A stretch of 51,634 bases of DNA, from contig DDWE01000158.1 in the NCBI GenBank assembly GCA_002345625.1, forward strand, positions 1-51,634, given 5' to 3'. Numbering within the stretch: the stretch's first letter is position 1; each line of letters begins with the position of its first letter. The notes beneath the pieces were generated by a model. It was not told the DNA's origin, did no database searches, and saw only the letters and a program-made list of their open reading frames with translations. This stretch comes from Desulfuromonadaceae bacterium UBA2294 (GTDB lineage: Bacteria > Desulfobacterota > Desulfuromonadia > Desulfuromonadales > UBA2294). Of this stretch, positions 32,041 through 39,558 are shown one piece after another. Position numbers and translations under genes: made by a program.

Positions 32041-33024
32041 TTACCAGCGCACCAGCGCCGAACCCCAGGTGAAACCGCCACCGAACGCATCAAACAAAAG
32101 AATATCGTTCGGCTTGATCCGTCCGGCACGATTCGCTTCATCCAGTGCAACCGGGATCGTTGCCGCCGAGGTGTTGCCAAAACGGTCAACGTTGATATAG
32201 ACCTTGTCTTCGGGCAGCCCCAGACGCTTTGCCGTTGCCTCGAGAATCCGGATATTGGCCTGATGCGGAATAAAAAGGTCGACATCGGTCATGGTCATGC
32301 CGTTGTGCGCAACCGCTTCCTGCGCCACTTCAGTCAGCATGCGCACGGCAACCTTGAACACCTCGTTCCCCTGCATCTTCAGAAAATAGTTGCGATCCTG
32401 CATGGCTTCGGGAGTAGGCATGTGCCGCGTACCGAAACCGGGCTGGTAGAGAAGGTTGAAGTAGGAACCATCTGAATGGAGGTGAGTGGAGAGGATCCCC
32501 TGATCGCCTGGCTGGGCTTCAAGAACAACCGCGCCAGCTGCGTCGCCAAACAGGACACAGGTATTGCGATCCTCCCAGTCGATAATGCGCGACAAGGTCT
32601 CAGCGCCAATAACCAGCGCTTTTTTGATCTGACCACTCTCGATCTGGGCAGTTGCCATACTCAGGGCGTAAACGAAACCACTACAGGCCGCTGACAGGTC
32701 ATACGCCGCGGCATTTTTGGCGCCGAGGTTCTGCTGGACAATGCAGGCTGTCGACGGCCAGGGGTAATCGGCAGAGATGGTGCCGAGGATGATCAGATCG
32801 ATCTCCGACGGTTGCACGCCGGCCATGTCCAGAGCATTACGTGCCGCTTTGGTCGCGAGGTCGGAGGTAAATTCTCCATCTGCGGCAATGCGACGTTCGC
32901 GGATACCGGTGCGCGACACAATCCATTCATCATTGGTGTCTATGATTTTTTCAAGATCCTTATTGGTCAGGATCTTGTCCGGAAGACAGGATCCGGTACC
33001 GGTGATGCGGGCTCTATTCAGCAA
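32041..33024 (-). CDS. fabH: Beta-ketoacyl-ACP synthase III
   Basis: A 327-residue enzyme that starts fatty-acid synthesis from acetyl-CoA or a branched primer. The catalytic Cys is in DLSAACSGFVYAL, His in HQANIRI and Asn in the FGNTSAA region. The start is read as TTG at 33024 because GAGGTGG lies six bases before it and the product then begins MLNRARITGTG, the usual FabH start. A TTG six codons earlier lacks a ribosome site. The primer preference is not visible. Confidence 0.95.
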   Translation of the reverse strand: MLNRARITGTGSCLPDKILTNKDLEKIIDTNDEWIVSRTGIRERRIAADGEFTSDLATKAARNALDMAGVQPSEIDLIILGTISADYPWPSTACIVQQNLGAKNAAAYDLSAACSGFVYALSMATAQIESGQIKKALVIGAETLSRIIDWEDRNTCVLFGDAAGAVVLEAQPGDQGILSTHLHSDGSYFNLLYQPGFGTRHMPTPEAMQDRNYFLKMQGNEVFKVAVRMLTEVAQEAVAHNGMTMTDVDLFIPHQANIRILEATAKRLGLPEDKVYINVDRFGNTSAATIPVALDEANRAGRIKPNDILLFDAFGGGFTWGSALVRW

Positions 33025-33050
33025 AACGGCCACCTCATTCAAATGCAGGG

Positions 33051-34043
33051 TTACAGTTGTGCAGCCAGCTTGTCATTGATCTTCTGGCGAACCGCCAGAG
33101 AGGCCAGATTGACAGCATTCATGATTGCCTTGGCATTCGATCCACCGTGGCAGATCATCCCTGCCCCCTGGATTCCCAACAGAGGCGCTCCGCCGTACTC
33201 GGCATAATCGACACGCTTCTTAAAGGCACGAAATGCCGGCCGCGAGAGCAGATAGCCGATCTTGGCCACCAGACTCTTGCTTATTTCATCGCGCAACATC
33301 TGACCGATTGCTTCGGCCAACCCCTCACACGTCTTCAGAACAACATTACCGACAAAACCATCACAGACAACCACATCGACCGAACCATTAAACGTGTCAC
33401 GACCCTCAACGCTGCCGATGTAATTAAACGAAGCCGAGGAGAGCAGAGTGTGCGCCTCACGGGTCAGGTCATTCCCCTTCCCCTCTTCTTCTCCATTGGA
33501 GAGTATGCCGATACGCGGGTTCTTCACCCCGAGCAGCTCGCGGGCGTAAACGTTCCCCATGGTGGCAAACTGCATCAGATGCAGCGGCTTGCAATCGACA
33601 TTACCGCCGGCATCCAGCAACAGGGTCTGACCGTTGACGTTGGGAATGACCGTGGCGATTGCCGGACGGTCGATACCCGGTATGCGCTTGAGGGTAAACA
33701 TGCCAGCGGCCATGGTCGCGCCGGAATTTCCGGCCGACACCACGGCATGCGCGCTACCCGCCTTGACCAGCTCGAAGGCGACGCGTATAGAAGAGTTACG
33801 CTTTTTACGGACCGCATCGGACGCCGCATCGTGCATGCCGACAACATCGGCTGCGTGCTCGATGGTGACCGAAAGGTTACGGATATCATGCCGCGCGAGT
33901 TCTACCGCAACGGCATCGGTATCACCGACCAGAACAATGGCCATCCCCCAGCGTTTTGCGGCGGCGACTGCACCTTCCACTATAACACCCGGGCCATGGT
34001 CCCCCCCCATCGCGTCGACGGCAATTGTGATGTTTTTGTTCAA
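33051..34043 (-). CDS. plsX: Phosphate acyltransferase PlsX
   Basis: A 330-residue soluble enzyme converting acyl-ACP to acyl-phosphate for phosphatidic-acid synthesis. IAVDAMGGDHGP, SAGNSGATMAAG and PVLLLDAGGNVDC-like (here TLLLDAGGNVDCKP) mark the family. The start is TTG (MNKNITIAVDAMGG) with only a weak GGACG upstream. It follows rpmF by 17 bases and may depend on coupled translation. Confidence 0.96.
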   Translation of the reverse strand: MNKNITIAVDAMGGDHGPGVIVEGAVAAAKRWGMAIVLVGDTDAVAVELARHDIRNLSVTIEHAADVVGMHDAASDAVRKKRNSSIRVAFELVKAGSAHAVVSAGNSGATMAAGMFTLKRIPGIDRPAIATVIPNVNGQTLLLDAGGNVDCKPLHLMQFATMGNVYARELLGVKNPRIGILSNGEEEGKGNDLTREAHTLLSSASFNYIGSVEGRDTFNGSVDVVVCDGFVGNVVLKTCEGLAEAIGQMLRDEISKSLVAKIGYLLSRPAFRAFKKRVDYAEYGGAPLLGIQGAGMICHGGSNAKAIMNAVNLASLAVRQKINDKLAAQL

Positions 34044-34060
34044 GAACGTCGTCCGATCGC

Positions 34061-34240
34061 TTATTCGTCGCTACCGGTTACGTTCTGCCCCTTGTAGGTA
34101 CCGCAGCTGGCGCAGGCACGATGGGGCAGTTTGGTTTCATTGCACTGCGGACAGACCGACAAACCGGCCGGGGTCAAAAAGTCATGCGCGCGCCGCATGT
34201 CACGTTTGGATTTCGAGGTTTTCTTCTTCGGAACAGCCAT
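34061..34240 (-). CDS. rpmF: 50S ribosomal protein L32
   Basis: A 59-residue protein starting MAVPKKKTSKSKRDMRRAHD, a direct match to L32, with zinc-type CPQC and CASC pairs, so this is the cysteine-containing form. GGAGTTTCAACTC-type spacing places AAGGAG about seven bases before the ATG at 34240. It lies between yceD and plsX, a widely conserved order. Confidence 0.97.
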   Translation of the reverse strand: MAVPKKKTSKSKRDMRRAHDFLTPAGLSVCPQCNETKLPHRACASCGTYKGQNVTGSDE

Positions 34241-34344
34241 GAGTTGAAACTCCTTTCAAACCCGCTTGAGCGGGGATCCTGTAAATCCTGAAAATACATG
34301 TTTATATACAAACAACAAGAGCCGGAGCATCCGTCCCTTTTATC

Positions 34345-34917
34345 TTATGAATCTTTTTTGCTGCCGTTCGGGTCGAGCTTTAGATTTTTCAAAGCAGCAA
34401 ACCGTGTATCAAACTGCGGTTGTGCACATTGGCACGTCCCGGCATTACGGTCAATACCACAATTGGGGCATAAACCCTGGCAGTTGCCATTGCACAAGGG
34501 GTGCAGCGGCATCGCAATCAGTATATTTTCGAGCAACGGTTCGGCCAGGTCGAGTTCATCCCCTTCCACCAGATCGATCCCCATCTCTTCGGCGGTCAGT
34601 TCAACCCCCTCTTCACCGGATTCGTCTTCGACTTCGGGCAACTCGGTGGCGAAGGTCAACGAAAACGATTCACTTAACGGCGCGACAAAGCGCTTAAGGC
34701 AGCGTCCGCAGGGGAGCTCAACCTGAGCCGCTATCGTCGCATCGACCTCAACCATATCATAGGCACGAACCACCCGAAGTGTGTAATCGATCGGGCCTGT
34801 AAACTCGATATTCAGGTCATTGATACGCGCGACCAGCTCGGCCCGCAGGTCGTCATCCACCTCGCCGGTCAGCAGCAGTCCTTCATCCCTGATATCGTCG
34901 AGACAAATGGTCAGCAC
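34345..34917 (-). CDS. YceD family protein (DUF177)
   Basis: A 190-residue protein of the YceD/DUF177 family, which is linked to 23S rRNA accumulation or ribosome maturation and is nearly always upstream of rpmF. The core ELPCGRCLKRFVAPLSESF carries CxxC, and the C-terminal ANCNGNCQGLCPNCG-like segment (here LCNGNCQGLCPNCG) adds a second cysteine cluster, likely binding zinc. The start is GTG four bases after GGAGG. It is the first gene after a near-consensus promoter. Confidence 0.92.
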   Translation of the reverse strand: MLTICLDDIRDEGLLLTGEVDDDLRAELVARINDLNIEFTGPIDYTLRVVRAYDMVEVDATIAAQVELPCGRCLKRFVAPLSESFSLTFATELPEVEDESGEEGVELTAEEMGIDLVEGDELDLAEPLLENILIAMPLHPLCNGNCQGLCPNCGIDRNAGTCQCAQPQFDTRFAALKNLKLDPNGSKKDS

Positions 34918-34951
34918 ATTTCCTCCGGCCTTGACGCAATCAAAAGCGCTT

Positions 34952-34979
34952 AGTATAAAGATCGCCTCTGCGTTGTCAA
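34952..34979 (-). promoter_or_regulatory. Strong sigma-70 promoter of the yceD-rpmF-plsX-fab operon
   Basis: Minus strand: perfect TTGACA (34979-34974), 16-base spacer, TATACT (34957-34952). The start point lies about 28 bases before the yceD GTG. This is the best housekeeping promoter seen in the window and is expected to drive the whole fab cluster. Confidence 0.85.
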
Positions 34980-35125
34980 GTGCGAATTGCGGCGCAGATC
35001 GGGTGGCTTGGGCATGACTTTATTAGCCCAATCCCCCTAATTTTGCAAGATGTTTATTCGTCCATTCAGCCCCGCCGTATAGTAATATGACCACAATCGA
35101 AGCAGAAAGATTAAAGAGACAAAAT

Positions 35126-35908
35126 ATGATTCAGGACATAGACGATCCGATTCGCAGACTCATTGCCATCGTTGCCCACCTGCGCAGCCCTGAGGGTTGC
35201 CCGTGGGACCGGGAACAGACTGTTGCCAGCCTGCGCCCCTATCTGGTTGAAGAATGCTATGAATTCCTCAGCGCCATTGATGGTGACGACACCGAAGACA
35301 TGGCACACGAACTGGGTGATCTCCTGTTACAAGTCGTCTTTTATGGTCAGCTCTTCAATGAGCAGGGCGCCTTCGACATTGACCGTGCCGCAGAAGCCAT
35401 CTGCCAAAAACTGGTGCGCCGTCATCCGCACGTCTTTGCCAATTCACAGATCGGCAACCGGTCCGAACTCGACCAGCAGTGGGAGACCATCAAACAGACC
35501 GAACGCAAAACAGTGGCAACATCGCTGTTTTCAACGCTGCCTTGTGGGTTGCCGGCCCTGCAAAGTGCCCAGAAGGTCTCAAATATTGCGGCTCGGGTCG
35601 GCTTTGACTGGACAGATGTGAACGGTGTGTTCGAAAAGCTACAAGAAGAGAGCAAAGAATTGGAAACCGCTTTGCAGCAGGAGACCAGCGAACGGATCGA
35701 AGCCGAATTAGGCGATCTGCTGTTTACCGCCGTCAATCTGGCCCGGCATCTCAACCTTGATGCCGAGACAACCTTGCGGAAAACGACTGATCGATTTATT
35801 CGTCGATTTCAGTTTATTGAACAATCCCTGTCCGAGGAGAATCTCACTCCGGGTGAGGTTTCTCCAGAGCGGCTAAACAGCCTCTGGGAGTCGGCAAAAA
35901 TTGCATAA
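35126..35908 (+). CDS. mazG: Nucleoside triphosphate pyrophosphohydrolase MazG
   Basis: A 260-residue all-alpha enzyme hydrolysing NTPs to NMP and pyrophosphate. LRSPEGCPWDREQTVASL, the metal motif EECYEFLSAI...HELGDLLLQVVF and a second MazG-like half (TSERIEAELGDLLFTAVNLARH) show the two-domain form. I choose ATG 35126 because a TATAGT -10-like box at 35078 would start RNA close to the first ATG (35087); neither start has a strong ribosome site. It is divergent from yceD. Confidence 0.93.
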   Translation: MIQDIDDPIRRLIAIVAHLRSPEGCPWDREQTVASLRPYLVEECYEFLSAIDGDDTEDMAHELGDLLLQVVFYGQLFNEQGAFDIDRAAEAICQKLVRRHPHVFANSQIGNRSELDQQWETIKQTERKTVATSLFSTLPCGLPALQSAQKVSNIAARVGFDWTDVNGVFEKLQEESKELETALQQETSERIEAELGDLLFTAVNLARHLNLDAETTLRKTTDRFIRRFQFIEQSLSEENLTPGEVSPERLNSLWESAKIA

Positions 35909-36168
35909 TAATCAAAAAAACGCGCAAAACCGGCCCATTGCGCAAGGTTAAACGTTTTGTCCACAAAATGTGTTGAAAACATGTTGAAAAGCTTGTTGGC
36001 AACAGGTAACCCCTGCGCCACTACAAGGACCTTATCAGATTGCCTTTTTTTTAGGCACGGCATATATTTCTGTAATTACAGCTATTTACGATGTTCACAT
36101 AGAATGCGACGCGGACAATCGGTTTTCAATCATATCTGTTAAAAAGCTGCAGAGCGAAGGGGGTCTTT

Positions 36169-36561
36169 GTGTTCATAAAGCTCGCTGTCTTATTTATTTT
36201 CGTGCCAATTTGCGAAATTTTCGTCCTCTTACAGGCAAACAATACAATTGGTACACTCTGGACTGTCGGATTGGTGATTTTAACCGGAATATCCGGGGCG
36301 ATGCTGATGCGCCATGAAGGATTCAGCGTCCTGACTAGAATTCAAACGGCTCTGGCACAAGGACATCTGCCCGCTTCAGAATTGATGGATGCGGCGCTGA
36401 TATTGGTAGGCGGCGTTCTGCTGCTCACCCCGGGATTCCTGACCGACCTGACCGGCTTTATTATCCTGACGCCCTGGAGTCGTAGCTTGATAAAGAATGC
36501 GCTGCTGGGGTGGATGCGGCAGAAACTGGAACGAGGCGAAATCGTCATCAGAAGAGTTTGA
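36169..36561 (+). CDS. FxsA family membrane protein
   Basis: A 130-residue inner-membrane protein with helices at about residues 3-20, 28-46 and 78-100. FIFVPICEIFVLLQ and LLLTPGFLTDLTGFIILTPWSR are FxsA hallmarks. FxsA from E. coli affects phage exclusion when overproduced, but its normal role is unknown. The start is GTG with GAAGGGGG upstream. The 260 bases before it hold no gene: I see a GCGCAA/TTGCGC hairpin after mazG, short TGTTGAAAA repeats, and a palindrome at 36070-36081. Confidence 0.9.
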   Translation: MFIKLAVLFIFVPICEIFVLLQANNTIGTLWTVGLVILTGISGAMLMRHEGFSVLTRIQTALAQGHLPASELMDAALILVGGVLLLTPGFLTDLTGFIILTPWSRSLIKNALLGWMRQKLERGEIVIRRV

Positions 36562-36584
36562 TGGGCCCGGGCATAAAAAGACTA

Positions 36585-36905
36585 TCAGGAGATGAAGGCA
36601 AAGGGCTCGTTACTCCAATCGTTTTCATGCATCGGGGCCATGATCTGGTAATGATCCGGCAGCGGGTTTTCAACGATCAGCGAAGGAATGGCGCTGCGGG
36701 CAGAAAGACCACCGCAGAAAAAGACAAGGCCAACGATCAAAGGGGCGGCAACATTGGCGGTAAAATGCAGGGCCAGACCAGCCTTGCGTCCAAATGCGCG
36801 CTTCATCAGTCGCACACGGAAAAACTCACGGTCGGACAGCAACCTGATCAGTGAAATCAGAGCGACAACAAAAGAGAATAGGCCCATGGTGACATAGGTA
36901 TTCAT
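36585..36905 (-). CDS. Small membrane protein of unknown function
   Basis: A 106-residue protein with two membrane segments (about residues 3-22 and 48-70) separated by a basic loop (REFFRVRLMKRAFGRKAG) and ending in a polar extracytoplasmic tail. I do not recognise a named family, though the layout recalls hypothetical proteins of Geobacter-type genomes. Support for a real gene is strong: GGAGG sits just before the ATG and a TTGCTA-17-TATAAT promoter lies upstream. It is convergent with fxsA. Confidence 0.75.
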   Translation of the reverse strand: MNTYVTMGLFSFVVALISLIRLLSDREFFRVRLMKRAFGRKAGLALHFTANVAAPLIVGLVFFCGGLSARSAIPSLIVENPLPDHYQIMAPMHENDWSNEPFAFIS

Positions 36906-36953
36906 CGATACCTCCGCGAGGTGATCAATATCGTTTAATCGCGCATTTTTTCC

Positions 36954-36982
36954 ATTATAGCGGCATCAATTCAGACTAGCAA
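36954..36982 (-). promoter_or_regulatory. Sigma-70 promoter for the 36585-36905 gene
   Basis: Minus strand: TTGCTA (36982-36977), 17-base spacer, perfect TATAAT (36959-36954). The start point would lie about 42 bases before the ATG at 36905. Confidence 0.7.
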
Positions 36983-36992
36983 GGCAACATCC

Positions 36993-37412
36993 TTATGTTC
37001 CGATTATTTTGATCAAAACCCGCTTGCGCCGATCCCCATCAAACTCACCATAAAAGATCTGCTCCCAAGGGCCAAAATCGAGCTGCCCACCGGTCACCGC
37101 AACCACCACCTCCCGCCCCATCACCGAACGCTTGAGATGCGCATCGCCATTATCTTCACCGGTGCGATTGTGCTCGTACTGACTTATCGGCTCGTGTGGA
37201 GCCAGACGCTCCAGCCAGCGCTCGAAATCGGCGTGCAGACCGCGCTCGTCATCGTTGATAAACACTGACGCAGTGATGTGCATGGCGTTGACCAGACACA
37301 GACCCTCCTTGATACCACTCTCGGCCAGACAGTTTTCGACGTCACGGGTTATATTGACCATGCCCCGCCGCCCCTTGATTTCGAACCAGAGTTCCTTGCG
37401 ATACGACTTCAT
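36993..37412 (-). CDS. YjbQ family protein (UPF0047)
   Basis: A 139-residue protein of the YjbQ/UPF0047 family. The conserved core GLCLVNAMHITASVFINDDE, HNRTGEDNGDAHLKRSVMG and GPWEQIFYGEFDG is intact, including the metal-site His residues. Family members show weak thiamine-phosphate-synthase-like activity in some tests; the biological role is unsettled. AAGGAG precedes the ATG. It is divergent from the glucosaminidase gene. Confidence 0.93.
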   Translation of the reverse strand: MKSYRKELWFEIKGRRGMVNITRDVENCLAESGIKEGLCLVNAMHITASVFINDDERGLHADFERWLERLAPHEPISQYEHNRTGEDNGDAHLKRSVMGREVVVAVTGGQLDFGPWEQIFYGEFDGDRRKRVLIKIIGT

Positions 37413-37479
37413 CCGTCACTCCTTGACTGATCGATGCATCTTGCCTTACAGACAGCAGATATGCTATGAATCCATCGCC

Positions 37480-38490
37480 ATGCGCACAGACCAATTTTCT
37501 TCACGACAATTCTTCCGCCTCATGGTGATCGGCACCCTTTTCGGTGCATTGTTCGCCTGCGACCGGAAACCGGTGACCGCTGAAACCGGCGATGGAATCG
37601 CTTCACAGCCGGTTAAGGCGAATCATCACCGGGAGTTGAGGCAGGTTTTCAATCAGTACAACTATTCTTGGGATACCCTTAACGAAGGGATCCCGCCCCT
37701 GATTCTCAGCCAGTTCCCCAACGACCTGCACCTGATCCGGTCAACGGAAAGCAAAAAAAGGCTCTTCTTTCTCTCCCTGTTGCCCATGGCGCTGCTCGCC
37801 AACGAAGAGATCAACAGCCAGCGTCGCACCCTGCTCGACATCTTGTCTGAATATGATTCAACCGGTGGGCTTGGACAGGAGCAACTGGCCGAACTGGCAA
37901 AGATTCAGGCGTATTATCGGGTTAAAGACAACCCTTTATCCAACCGACGGGCACGTACCACCCTGCTCCGCCGCGTCGACACAATTCCGCCCGCCATGAT
38001 ACTTGCTCAGGCCGCCAACGAATCGGGCTGGGGAACCTCCCGTTTTGCCCAACGCGCCAACAACCTGTTCGGCGAGTGGACCTTCACTCCTGGGCATGGT
38101 CTGGTCCCGGAAAACCGGCCCGAGGGAGAGACCTATGAAGTGCGCCGGTTCAACTCCCTCTATCAATCGGTCCGATCCTATACCCGCAACATCAATACCC
38201 ACTGGGCCTACCAACCCCTGCGCCAATTGAGGGAAGATCTCCGTAAAGACGGGGAGCAGATCACCGGCCTCATACTGGCTACCGAGCTCGATATGTACTC
38301 AACCCGACGGGAGGATTACACCCGTGAGATTGTCGGCCTGATCCGCAGCAACCGGCTTGAGCAATTGGCGACGGTTCGTTTGCGTACCGATCTGACGCCA
38401 AACAACCGTCCCAAACCCGACGAAGCTCAGGGCGTGGGCCTGCTCAGCAGCCGGGCCTTGCTCAGGGATGCGCCGACCTCACCCCCCTGA
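37480..38490 (+). CDS. Bax-type glucosaminidase lipoprotein
   Basis: A 336-residue envelope protein. The signal peptide ends in a lipobox GALFAC, making a lipoprotein. The C-terminal domain, from about TTLLRRVDTIPPAMILAQAANESGWGTSRFA, NNLFGEWTF and NSLYQSVRSYTRNINTH, is a GH73/Bax-like glucosaminidase with its catalytic Glu in NESGWG, expected to cut peptidoglycan glycan chains. The ATG at 37480 is preferred to a frame that runs on upstream through yjbQ, but no good ribosome site is seen. Its 3' end overlaps the convergent polysaccharide deacetylase by 12 bases. Confidence 0.88.
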   Translation: MRTDQFSSRQFFRLMVIGTLFGALFACDRKPVTAETGDGIASQPVKANHHRELRQVFNQYNYSWDTLNEGIPPLILSQFPNDLHLIRSTESKKRLFFLSLLPMALLANEEINSQRRTLLDILSEYDSTGGLGQEQLAELAKIQAYYRVKDNPLSNRRARTTLLRRVDTIPPAMILAQAANESGWGTSRFAQRANNLFGEWTFTPGHGLVPENRPEGETYEVRRFNSLYQSVRSYTRNINTHWAYQPLRQLREDLRKDGEQITGLILATELDMYSTRREDYTREIVGLIRSNRLEQLATVRLRTDLTPNNRPKPDEAQGVGLLSSRALLRDAPTSPP

Positions 38491-39558
38491 TTGCGGCCTG
38501 AACCAGGGCTGACTGAACCAGGCCCAGCCGCCAGAGCGCAGCGGCACGGTCAACGTGTATTTATTGCGGCGGCCGGTGAGCGGTTTCTCCGCCTGCACGG
38601 TGTACTCCCCCAACCTCCCCGACACCGGGGTAATCACCAACCTGTTATCCCCCTGCACAAACCCCTGCAAACGCTCCAGTTCATAGAGCTGCGGCGAGAG
38701 CCGAATGTTCAGCTGCGGAGCGGTCTCCCCAGGGCCCAGCACCGGATCGACCTCTGACAGCAAAGCAATCTGCAACGGTGCCATGGCCGCTTTGCTCTTA
38801 AAACCGTCCAGGGTGGCAAACCCACCCCCCATGGGGAAACGGGGTAAGGTAAAGCGATCGGCACCATCACCAACCACCCCGGATTGCTGAGCCACCGCCG
38901 CCCTAAACCCGAGTGTCTTCACGATCTTCGCCAGCTCCGGCGAATATTCTCCGTACGGATAGGCAAAGAACTCAGGCTTTGCGCCGGTCTCACGCAAGAT
39001 CGCCTGCTGCGCCCGCACAATATCATCCGTCACCCGTTGCCGCCAGAGATCATGCGTTTCGCCAGGACGTCGTTCCAGCAGGTAATCGTGGGTTGCGGTG
39101 TGATTTCCAAGACGGACACCCTCTTTCATCAACTGGCGGAGTTGATCCCAGCCCAGATAACCCGGAGTTCCGACGGAGTCGGTGTTGACAAAGAGCGTGA
39201 CCGGAAAATGATGGGTCCGCAGCAGCGGCATAGCGTTGAGTAAAAAAGAAGGGAACGCGTCGTCGACGGTCAAGACAACCGCATGCTCAGGCAAGTCGCG
39301 CCCCTGAGCAAGGCAGTCGGCAACGTCGGCCAAGGGCAGAACCGGAATCTTCTGATCGGCCAGGTACTGCAACTGGGCAGAGAAGACTTCGGGTTCGATA
39401 TTGGTTGAAGGGTATCGCGGCTCACCGAAGCGGTGATAGATAAACATATTAACCTGCCCGGCCATTGCAGGAACGGGCAAGGAGAGGGACACAATGACAA
39501 ACAAGACTAAAACAAAAAGAGATGTATGAACTCGAGGAGATAGACAACAACAGATCAT
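38479..39558 (-). CDS. Exported polysaccharide deacetylase (NodB domain)
   Basis: A 359-residue exported protein with an N-terminal signal or anchor (about residues 11-35), then a NodB homology domain: motif 1 VLTVDDAFPSF with the Asp pair, motif 2 GNHTATHDYL with both metal His, motif 3 FAYPYGEYSPELA. A C-terminal beta-rich domain of about 110 residues follows. It should deacetylate a surface or cell-wall sugar polymer. The ATG overlaps the stop of the RelA/SpoT-like gene (ATGA), with AGGTG upstream. The adjacent glucosaminidase suggests a wall or biofilm role. Confidence 0.88.
   Translation of the reverse strand: MICCCLSPRVHTSLFVLVLFVIVSLSLPVPAMAGQVNMFIYHRFGEPRYPSTNIEPEVFSAQLQYLADQKIPVLPLADVADCLAQGRDLPEHAVVLTVDDAFPSFLLNAMPLLRTHHFPVTLFVNTDSVGTPGYLGWDQLRQLMKEGVRLGNHTATHDYLLERRPGETHDLWRQRVTDDIVRAQQAILRETGAKPEFFAYPYGEYSPELAKIVKTLGFRAAVAQQSGVVGDGADRFTLPRFPMGGGFATLDGFKSKAAMAPLQIALLSEVDPVLGPGETAPQLNIRLSPQLYELERLQGFVQGDNRLVITPVSGRLGEYTVQAEKPLTGRRNKYTLTVPLRSGGWAWFSQPWFRPQSGG

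Noticed and set aside
33057..34097. 346-residue plus-strand open frame
   Set aside because: Antisense to plsX, no ribosome site and no recognisable motif.
35953..35966. Replication origin signal (DnaA box-like TTGTCCACA)
   Set aside because: Only one imperfect box, no cluster, and no dnaA, gidA or parAB genes nearby.
35809..36063. 84-residue minus-strand open frame over the mazG end
   Set aside because: Overlaps mazG, lacks a ribosome site and resembles no protein family.
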